Assembly (NCBI GenBank): GCA_023700845.1
Contig: JAMPYD010000032.1
Coordinates: 1 to 11,286, forward strand
Direction of reading: 5' to 3'
Length of the DNA: 11,286 nucleotides
Source: Elusimicrobiota bacterium
GTDB taxonomy: Bacteria; Elusimicrobiota; Elusimicrobia; UBA1565; UBA9628
Shown: in pieces, positions 6,228 through 11,286 of the stretch
Layout: each line of letters starts with the position of its first letter
Position numbering within the stretch: position 1 is the first letter of the stretch
Program-made: the position numbers and the translations under genes
Notes under the pieces: model-generated
What the model was told of the DNA's origin: nothing
Databases searched by the model: none
The model's input: only the letters and a program-made list of their open reading frames with translations

Positions 6228-7879
6228 CCCGGAGCCTCCGGGCCGGCCGGCTCGTCCTCGGGGCCGGCCTGCTTCTTTTCCGTCTGGGCCGTCCCGCCCT
6301 GTGGCAGGACGAGGCCGAGACGGCCCTGCGCGCGGCGTCCATCCAGGAGACCGGCCTTCCGCGGATGACCCTCGACGGCGTCCTCGTCACCGCCCAGCCG
6401 TCCCTGGCCAAGCACGAGGGCAACGCCGAAGGCGTCTGGATCTGGAACACCTGGCTGCCGGCGTACATGACCGCCGCTTCGTTCTCCGTCTTCGGCCAAA
6501 CGCCGTTCGCCGCCCGTCTCCCCTTCGCCCTCTGTGCCTTCGTGTCTCTGTGGTTCTTTCCCCGTTTGTTCGACGATGAATCCGGCCCTCCGTGGGCCGC
6601 CGAAGCGGGCCTCGTCCTTCTCGTCCTCTCGCCGGCTTTCCTTCTCTTCGCCCGCCAGTCCCGCTACTACGCGCTGACCGCGCTCGGCACGGTCCTGACC
6701 ATGCTCGCCTGGCGCCGCCTGCTCTCCGGCTCGAAAGGGGGGGCGGCCGCGCTCGTCCTGTCCCTGTCGTTCCTGCTTCATTCGTCGTTCGCCTTCTTCG
6801 CGATCGCGGCCGTCGCGCTCGCCGCCGACGCGGCGCTGCGCGGGCGCGAGTGCCTGGGAAGGCGCTTCGCCGGCGCGGCGCTGGCGGCCGCGGCGCTGTC
6901 GCTCCCGGTGTTCTGGTACTTCCGCGTCTGGGACCGCCCCGGCAACCATCTCTACGCCCCGGTCGAGGCCTTCGAGTTCCTCAAGACCTTTTTATTGTGG
7001 CTGTCCCTGTTCGCCGTCGCGCCGCTGCTTCCCGCGGCCGTCGCGGTCAAGCGCCGGAGCTATTGGCCGGTCGCCGCGGGCTTCGTCCTCCTGTGCGGGC
7101 TCGTCGCGGAGGGGGCGTTCTCCCGCTTAGCGGCGGCGCTCGCCTTGGCTTGGATCCTCGCCCGCGCCGTCCGGTCCCGGGACGTCGAGCGCCTGGCCTG
7201 GCTGTGGCTCGCGGCCACGCTCGGCCTGCTGTCCTTTTCCGCGGCCGAGCCCTACGGCCGCTACCTGATGGGCGCGCTTCCGGCGCTGGCCTATCTCGGC
7301 GGCCGCTGGATCGCGGAGCTCGCCGGCGGCCGCCGCGCGGCCGCGCTCGCCCTCGCCGCGTTCCTGGCGGCGGCGAACTGGGCCGGCTGGCTGCCGTCGA
7401 AGGCGGCCGCCCTCGTCGCCGCGCCCGCCGCCCCGGCCGCGAGCGTCTCCGGCATGATGCGCCAGCGCCTGCGCGACGCCGGGCCGCGCAGCGACCTCGC
7501 GCGCTTCCTCGGCGAGCTCGCGCGCGGCCCCGAGGGCTACGTCGAGGCCGTCGCGCGCGCCGTGAAGGAATCCGGCGGGGAGACCGCTTTTTCGGACGCC
7601 GACAACCTGTCCTTGATGTTCGCCGCCGGGGTCAAGCCGGTTTATAAAGAGGAGCTCGACTTCCTCAAGCCCGATTGGCTCCTGATCTCGCCGTGGCTGC
7701 GCCTCGACCAGCAGGCGTCGGTCGAGCTGGCCGCTCTCGCGACGAGCGCCGCCTACGAGCCGGTGCCCGTTTCCGCGCCGCGCCTGCTGTGGCAGAACAA
7801 CCCCGATCCCCTGTTCCGGGATTTCGCCCCGAAGCCGGGGCCGCTGGCTTTGTTCCGCCGCCGACGAGCGGCGCGCTGA
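6197..7879 (+). CDS. Multi-pass membrane glycosyltransferase, GT-C fold (GT39/ArnT-like)
   Basis: A probable polyprenyl-phosphate-sugar-dependent transferase acting on the periplasmic face of the inner membrane; donor and acceptor are unknown. From ATG 6197 the protein has 560 residues. The first helix (about 17-31) is followed by LWQDEAETALRA with the D38-E39 pair expected in the first outer loop of GT-C enzymes. SRYYAL (155-160) after the second helix cluster and GRYLMGALPALAYL (354-367) are further PMT_2/ArnT-like marks. I count about 9-11 hydrophobic segments up to residue 395, then a soluble tail of about 165 residues. The start is uncertain: ATG 6197 overlaps queF by 31 bp with no Shine-Dalgarno; TTG 6224, making a TTGA overlap with the queF stop, is the alternative. 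It is last in the cluster; its stop is 1 bp from that of the convergent gene. A lipid A, glycan or protein glycosylation role cannot be chosen from sequence. Confidence 0.85.
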   Translation: MAAQGVRPALTRSLRAGRLVLGAGLLLFRLGRPALWQDEAETALRAASIQETGLPRMTLDGVLVTAQPSLAKHEGNAEGVWIWNTWLPAYMTAASFSVFGQTPFAARLPFALCAFVSLWFFPRLFDDESGPPWAAEAGLVLLVLSPAFLLFARQSRYYALTALGTVLTMLAWRRLLSGSKGGAAALVLSLSFLLHSSFAFFAIAAVALAADAALRGRECLGRRFAGAALAAAALSLPVFWYFRVWDRPGNHLYAPVEAFEFLKTFLLWLSLFAVAPLLPAAVAVKRRSYWPVAAGFVLLCGLVAEGAFSRLAAALALAWILARAVRSRDVERLAWLWLAATLGLLSFSAAEPYGRYLMGALPALAYLGGRWIAELAGGRRAAALALAAFLAAANWAGWLPSKAAALVAAPAAPAASVSGMMRQRLRDAGPRSDLARFLGELARGPEGYVEAVARAVKESGGETAFSDADNLSLMFAAGVKPVYKEELDFLKPDWLLISPWLRLDQQASVELAALATSAAYEPVPVSAPRLLWQNNPDPLFRDFAPKPGPLALFRRRRAAR

Positions 7880-7880
7880 C

Positions 7881-9065
7881 CTACTCGCCGCCGGACGCGG
7901 CGGGCTTGAGCGCCGCGGCTTTGCGCGCGCACGCGCCGCGGGCGGCCTTGCTCTCGTCGAGGGTCACGCAGACCAGGACCGCCTTGTCGTTCGCGCCGAC
8001 GCCCAGGTAGTGGAGCGCCTTCTCCCCGTCGAACACGGGGCGGGTCTCGAAGAGCGGGGGAGGCAGTCCCGATTCGACCGCTCGCCCGTCGACGATCAGC
8101 TCCGCGCTCCGCTCGTCTCCGGCGAGGAAGGCCCAGCGCCGCCCCGAGGGGCTCGCCGCCGCCCATGTCCCCCGGTAGGCCGGATAGTCGCCGATCTTCT
8201 CGGCGTCGCGATGGACGACCCCGGCGGCGCGCCAGAAGACGCCGGCGGAGTTGAACACGGGGGATTCCGGCTGGGAGAGGGGGATCGTGAAGGTCTTGCC
8301 GGCGACGTAGAGGCGGTCGTACCAGCCTTTGGCGTCCGGGACGGACGAGAAGAAGAACGCGGCTCGTCCCTTGTCGTCGATCAGGGGGTCTCCGACATAC
8401 GGCCAGCGGCCGAACTCGGCCCCGTCCAGGGACGCCCCGAACTCCCGGCCGAGCTTGTAGGTCGCGAAGACGTGGGCGAGATCGGGCGTCGCCGCCAGGA
8501 GGTGATAGTCGGGGCCTTTGGCCGGGGCGTGATCCCGATAAAGCCAGCGGCGCCCCTGCCAGTCGACGTTGTACAGGATGCCGTCGTCTCCGACCGCGAT
8601 CAGGCCGGGGATCGCGTCGAACGCGGGGCCCGATCCCTGCGCGGACACGACGCTCCACTTGCCGTCCGTCCCTTGGGCGATGTAGGCCAGGTTGCCGCCC
8701 TTCGGGGAGTACTTGAGGTCGCGGACCGAGCGGTGGCTGCGGCGGATCTCCTTGCCGTTGATGGTCAGGACGACCCCGCGAAAGGCGCCCGATTCGTCGG
8801 CCTCCCCGCGCATCACCGCCCACGACGCGCCGTCTCCGGAGATCGCCGCCATGTTGGGGACGCTGTCATGGCTCGGGGTGACGGCCCGGTACACCTCCTT
8901 GCCGTCGAGGAGGACCCTCTTGTCCTTCCTGAGCTGCACCATGTGGTAGCCGTCGTCCGAGATCTTGGCCGCGAGGCCGTACGGGTCCCAGAGGGGGAAC
9001 CGCGCGACGTCGGCGCGCGCGGACGGGGCGGCGAGCATGAGGACCAGCGCGAGGGCTTTGATCAT
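7881..9065 (-). CDS. Secreted beta-propeller-like repeat protein of unknown function
   Basis: From ATG 9065 the protein has 394 residues. Residues 1-18 are a good Sec signal peptide (MIKALALVLMLAAPSARA, cleavage before D19). The mature part is built from degenerate blade-like repeats of the TolB/WD40 kind: a turn such as S-D-D-G, S-G-D-G, S-P-K-G or S-P-S-G, then an alternating hydrophobic strand, then a second strand ending in D-G or N-G. Clear copies begin near residues 36, 76, 120, 193, 305 and 345, with weaker ones near 158, 229 and 271, suggesting six to eight blades. Two cysteines (C366, C379) lie near the C-terminus. No catalytic motif is visible, so binding or scaffolding is likelier than enzymatic activity. 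An upstream TTG at 9101 would extend the frame but spoils the signal peptide and is part of the likely -35 box. It diverges from the M74 peptidase gene. Confidence 0.82.
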   Translation of the reverse strand: MIKALALVLMLAAPSARADVARFPLWDPYGLAAKISDDGYHMVQLRKDKRVLLDGKEVYRAVTPSHDSVPNMAAISGDGASWAVMRGEADESGAFRGVVLTINGKEIRRSHRSVRDLKYSPKGGNLAYIAQGTDGKWSVVSAQGSGPAFDAIPGLIAVGDDGILYNVDWQGRRWLYRDHAPAKGPDYHLLAATPDLAHVFATYKLGREFGASLDGAEFGRWPYVGDPLIDDKGRAAFFFSSVPDAKGWYDRLYVAGKTFTIPLSQPESPVFNSAGVFWRAAGVVHRDAEKIGDYPAYRGTWAAASPSGRRWAFLAGDERSAELIVDGRAVESGLPPPLFETRPVFDGEKALHYLGVGANDKAVLVCVTLDESKAARGACARKAAALKPAASGGE

Positions 9066-9072
9066 GAGGGGG

Positions 9073-9101
9073 ATTATAAGGCGCGCGCGCCGGCCGCGCA
9101 A
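9073..9101 (-). promoter_or_regulatory. Promoter of the beta-propeller gene, probably leaderless
   Basis: On the minus strand TTGCGC (9101-9096) and a perfect TATAAT (9078-9073) are separated by 17 bp, a standard sigma-70-type layout. TATAAT ends 7 bases before the ATG at 9065, so transcription should begin at or within a base or two of the start codon. The seven intervening bases (CCCCCTC) contain no Shine-Dalgarno. Confidence 0.7.
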
Positions 9102-9121
9102 TGGACATCTGGGCCGTTGGG

Positions 9122-9137
9122 CCTATCCGCGGATAGG
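9122..9137. promoter_or_regulatory. Perfect 16-bp palindrome, candidate operator between divergent genes
   Basis: CCTATCCGCGGATAGG reads the same on both strands, with 8-bp half-sites and no mismatch. It sits in the 118-bp divergent region, 20 bp upstream of the minus-strand -35 box and 10 bp upstream of the plus-strand -35-like element, a natural place for a dimeric regulator acting on both genes. No T tract follows, so a terminator role is unlikely. The cognate protein is unknown. Confidence 0.5.
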
Positions 9138-9147
9138 TCTTAAGGGC

Positions 9148-9176
9148 TGGCGCGAAGCGCGATCGTCAGCTACGCT
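9148..9176 (+). promoter_or_regulatory. Possible leaderless promoter of the M74 peptidase gene
   Basis: TGGCGC (9148-9153) and TACGCT (9171-9176) are 17 bp apart, and TACGCT ends 7 bases before ATG 9184, the same geometry as the promoter facing the other way. The -10 fits TAnnnT only loosely and the -35 is poor, though it differs by one base from the TTGCGC of the opposite promoter. No Shine-Dalgarno precedes the ATG. Confidence 0.45.
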
Positions 9177-9183
9177 TCACGAG

Positions 9184-10584
9184 ATGATTCGCCCGGGAGC
9201 CTCGGTCCGCGTTTTCATGGCCGCCCTCGTCCTCGGCGCTTCCGCGCCGGCGAGCGCCGGCGATCCGGCGCCCCAGGGCGAGGCGCCCCAAGGCGCCCCT
9301 CTCGCGCCGGCCGAGCAGATCAAGAACGCCTGCGACGCCGAGGCCGTTTCCGTCCGCCTGCTCGATCCCGCGGCGTCCGGCGAGGAGGGCGGCAAGAAGG
9401 AAGGCGCGCCGGGGGGCGCGAAGAAGCCCAAGGCCAAGACGGGCGGCAAGGCTCCGGAGCGGGGGGAGGAGGCGCAGAGCGCCGCCAAGCGCCTCGGCGG
9501 CGGCGTCGAGAAGGAGGAGGACGCCGGCGGCCAGACTTTGTCGTGGCCGCGCGGCGGCACGACGAAGCGCGACTGCCGCGCCAAGCTGGAGCGCCTGCGG
9601 CGGGATTTCCCGGGCCGCGTCACCTTCGAGCCCACGACCGCCGAGCGCGTGGCCGAGGTCCGCCGCCGCCGCGACGCCATGATTCCGGAGAACCTGCGCC
9701 GCAACGCGTCGGACGCCTCCGTCGCGGAGGGATTTTTCGACGGCGGATTATTCGGGAAGCTGTTCGGCTCGAAGCCCGGCGGCGGGGTCGCGGCGCCGTC
9801 CGCCTCCGGCGCCGCGGAGATCGTTCCGGCGGCCTACGCCCCCGCCCGCCAACTGCCGGTCCAGTACCGCGGCGCCCTGGCCTCCTCTCCGCCCGCGCCG
9901 GTGAGCTACGCTCCCCCGACCTTCACCCAGCGCGTCTCGAGCGCCTACGACGCCACGACGGCCTACGTGTCGCAGAGCATCGAGGAGGCCGGGAAATGGG
10001 TCGACGGCGTCGCGCGCTCCGTGCGGAACCGGTTCTTCAGCGGCATCGAGATGATTCAGGGCTACGGCTACTCGCTGATCCGCGCGGGCCGGCGGACGAA
10101 CTGGGGGACGAAGCCCCTGGTCGACGGCCTGCGCAGCATCGCGGCCTACATGCGCGGCACGGGCAAGGCCGAGACCGACCTCGCGGTCGGGGACATCTCG
10201 AGCGCCAGCGGCGGACAGCTCGGCGGACACGCGTCCCATCAGACGGGCCGCGACGTGGACATCGGGTTCTACATGACGGAGGCGGGCAGCGGCAAGGCGG
10301 TGGACGCCGTCAACTTCGTGCGCTTCGCCGGCGGCCGCGACGGGCTCTCCGGCAGCTACAACGGCCGAGCGGTGCGCTTCGACGCCGAGCGCAACTGGCT
10401 TCTCATCCAGGCCATCCTCGCCAACCCCGATCCGGAGTTCAAGCCGACGCACATCTTCATCGCCAAGCATCTGGAGGACGCGGTCCTCGCCGCGGGGGCG
10501 AATTCGCCCGACCGCGCCCGCGCCGCCGCGCTGATGTCGTACTGGCCCGGCCACGACAATCATCTTCATCTGCGGGTCCAGTAA
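9184..10584 (+). CDS. Secreted penicillin-insensitive murein endopeptidase, MepA family (peptidase M74), with long N-terminal extension
   Basis: A predicted zinc endopeptidase that cuts D-Ala-to-meso-diaminopimelate cross-links in peptidoglycan, in the periplasm. Residues 1-25 are a signal peptide ending ASA. The catalytic domain is about 285-466: VGDIS (335-339), GGHASHQTGRDVDIGF (347-362) and a C-terminal PGHDNHLHLRV (455-465). By alignment to E. coli MepA (H113, D120, H211) the zinc ligands are H352, D359 and H462, with H457 and H460 matching H206 and H209. The family is usually about 270-300 residues; this protein has 466. The extra part (26-280) contains a Lys/Gly/Glu-rich low-complexity stretch (about 65-118) between C50 and C131, a charged helix (131-165) and an Ala/Pro-rich linker (198-245). 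The start at ATG 9184 is fixed by the signal peptide. The metallophosphoesterase follows after 39 bp. Family call is secure; the extension's role is unknown. Confidence 0.92.
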   Translation: MIRPGASVRVFMAALVLGASAPASAGDPAPQGEAPQGAPLAPAEQIKNACDAEAVSVRLLDPAASGEEGGKKEGAPGGAKKPKAKTGGKAPERGEEAQSAAKRLGGGVEKEEDAGGQTLSWPRGGTTKRDCRAKLERLRRDFPGRVTFEPTTAERVAEVRRRRDAMIPENLRRNASDASVAEGFFDGGLFGKLFGSKPGGGVAAPSASGAAEIVPAAYAPARQLPVQYRGALASSPPAPVSYAPPTFTQRVSSAYDATTAYVSQSIEEAGKWVDGVARSVRNRFFSGIEMIQGYGYSLIRAGRRTNWGTKPLVDGLRSIAAYMRGTGKAETDLAVGDISSASGGQLGGHASHQTGRDVDIGFYMTEAGSGKAVDAVNFVRFAGGRDGLSGSYNGRAVRFDAERNWLLIQAILANPDPEFKPTHIFIAKHLEDAVLAAGANSPDRARAAALMSYWPGHDNHLHLRVQ

Positions 10585-10612
10585 GGCTCTCCCGTCCGGC
10601 GGAGTATGGGGG

Positions 10613-10618
10613 AAGGTG
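10613..10618 (+). promoter_or_regulatory. Ribosome binding site of the metallophosphoesterase gene
   Basis: AAGGTG lies 5 bases before ATG 10624 in the 39-bp gap after the M74 peptidase. Its presence, in contrast to the Shine-Dalgarno-free start of the peptidase gene, suggests that the second gene is translated from a longer shared mRNA. Confidence 0.6.
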
Positions 10619-10623
10619 AACCC

Positions 10624-11286
10624 ATGAGCGCGCCTTCCCCGTTCCTGACGCAGAACCTTGCGTTCGATCTCGCGATCGCCGCGACCGCGCTGTTCTTCTC
10701 GTGGAGGATGTTCCTGCTCGTTCGCGCGCGCGGCGAGGCCGGGCCGTGGGCGCTCGCGGCGGCGGTCGTCGCCGGCGGGGGCTGCGGCCTGATCCCCTGG
10801 GTCCTGCTCGGCGGATTCGAGGGGACGATCTGGGGATTCGCGCTCGCGGCGCGCACGCTCTGGACGGGAGCCACGGTCGCGGCTCCGCTGGCCGCGGCCG
10901 CGGCCGCGCTCCGCTCGCGCAGGTTGATCTGGCTCGTCCCCGCGGCGGCCCTGCTCGCGCTGAAATGGTGGGGGGAGGTCGCCGAGCCCGCCCATCTCGA
11001 GGTGCAGCGCGCGACGATCGAGGTCGCCGGGCTCAAGAGCCCCGTCCGCGTCGCGCATATTTCCGACCTGCAGACGGACGGCATCCGGGACATGGAGCTC
11101 CGCGCCCGCGCGGCGGCCAACGCGTTCGAGCCCGACGTCGTCGCGTTCACGGGCGACGTGATGAATCATCCGTCCCTGGCCGCCGCGTCGTACGAATATC
11201 TCGCCGGCTTCAAGGCTCGAAGCGCGAAGCTGATGGTCGGGGGGGACGTCGACGGCGGCCTGGACCGGAAGGCGCTGGAGGCGGCC
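10624..11286 (+). CDS. Membrane-anchored calcineurin-like metallophosphoesterase, C-terminus cut by window edge
   Basis: The frame is open for 221 codons to the right edge. Four hydrophobic segments (about 11-33, 42-62, 65-97 and 102-115) anchor the protein. They are followed by a calcineurin-like phosphoesterase domain beginning VRVAHISDLQTDG, with D148 and Q150 in place of the usual D-x-H. The second motif is PDVVAFTGDVMNH (GD at 177-178). The expected GNHD position reads GGDVDGG (206-212). The layout, N-terminal helices then a periplasmic or cytoplasmic phosphoesterase, resembles YkuE/YaeI-type proteins that act on lipid-linked or nucleotide phosphates, but the changed metal-site residues make activity and substrate uncertain, and the C-terminal His motifs lie outside the window. 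It is probably co-transcribed with the M74 peptidase, 39 bp upstream, hinting at an envelope role. Confidence 0.8.
   Translation, partial: MSAPSPFLTQNLAFDLAIAATALFFSWRMFLLVRARGEAGPWALAAAVVAGGGCGLIPWVLLGGFEGTIWGFALAARTLWTGATVAAPLAAAAAALRSRRLIWLVPAAALLALKWWGEVAEPAHLEVQRATIEVAGLKSPVRVAHISDLQTDGIRDMELRARAAANAFEPDVVAFTGDVMNHPSLAAASYEYLAGFKARSAKLMVGGDVDGGLDRKALEAA

Noticed and set aside
9066..9101. Upstream TTG start for the propeller gene giving 12 more residues
   Set aside because: It would place Arg-rich residues before an otherwise ideal signal peptide, and the TTG coincides with the -35 box 17 bp from a perfect TATAAT.
10585..10623. Possible terminator between the M74 peptidase and the metallophosphoesterase
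   Set aside because: The only pairing (CTCC with GGAG around CGTCCGGC) is short and no T tract follows; the gap holds a ribosome site and looks like an operon junction.
1..11286. Defence system, mobile element, CRISPR array or biosynthetic cluster
   Set aside because: No transposase, integrase, nuclease, repeat array, tRNA attachment site or synthase is present; codon composition is uniform, without an obvious transferred block.

Overview
The window is a GC-rich (about two thirds G+C by eye), densely packed bacterial chromosome segment with eight protein-coding genes and almost no free space. I see no tRNA, rRNA, CRISPR array, insertion sequence, phage gene or integrase. A lipoprotein-like export signal and an MepA-type murein endopeptidase suggest a cell wall-containing, probably diderm (Gram-negative-type) bacterium. 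The phylum cannot be settled from these genes. A high-GC member of an under-sampled group such as Elusimicrobiota, or a myxobacterium- or acidobacterium-like lineage, would fit, but that is a guess.

Layout. (1) The minus strand carries, in transcription order, a 23S rRNA uracil-5 methyltransferase of the RlmD/RumA type (2763 to 1339) and then an unrecognised exported protein with four cysteines (1231 to beyond base 1, C-terminus missing). (2) Diverging from the methyltransferase is a tight four-gene plus-strand cluster with overlapping genes: a gluzincin-type lipoprotein metallopeptidase (2781-3605), a CopA-type Cu(I) P1B-ATPase (3602-5818), the queuosine-pathway nitrile reductase QueF (5808-6227) and a GT-C/ArnT-like membrane glycosyltransferase (6197-7879). 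(3) Converging on it, one base away, is a minus-strand secreted beta-propeller-like protein (9065 to 7881). (4) Diverging from that, across a 118-bp control region with a perfect 16-bp palindrome, is a secreted MepA-family (M74) peptidase with a long low-complexity N-terminal extension (9184-10584). It is followed by a membrane-anchored calcineurin-like metallophosphoesterase that runs off the right edge (10624 onward).

The four-gene cluster is almost certainly translationally coupled, but its products (periplasmic proteolysis, copper export, tRNA modification, glycan transfer) do not form one known pathway. The most consistent unexplained signal is how genes start. Internal operon genes copA and queF, and the downstream metallophosphoesterase, have clear Shine-Dalgarno sequences. 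First genes of transcription units (2781, 9065 minus, 9184, perhaps the methyltransferase) lack them and instead have a TAnnnT -10-like hexamer 5 to 7 bases before the start codon, the arrangement expected for leaderless mRNAs. Other points are a GDG-to-GEG change in the CopA hinge motif, a His-to-Tyr change in QueF, and non-canonical metal-site motifs in the metallophosphoesterase. I found no clearly new multi-gene defence or mobile system.
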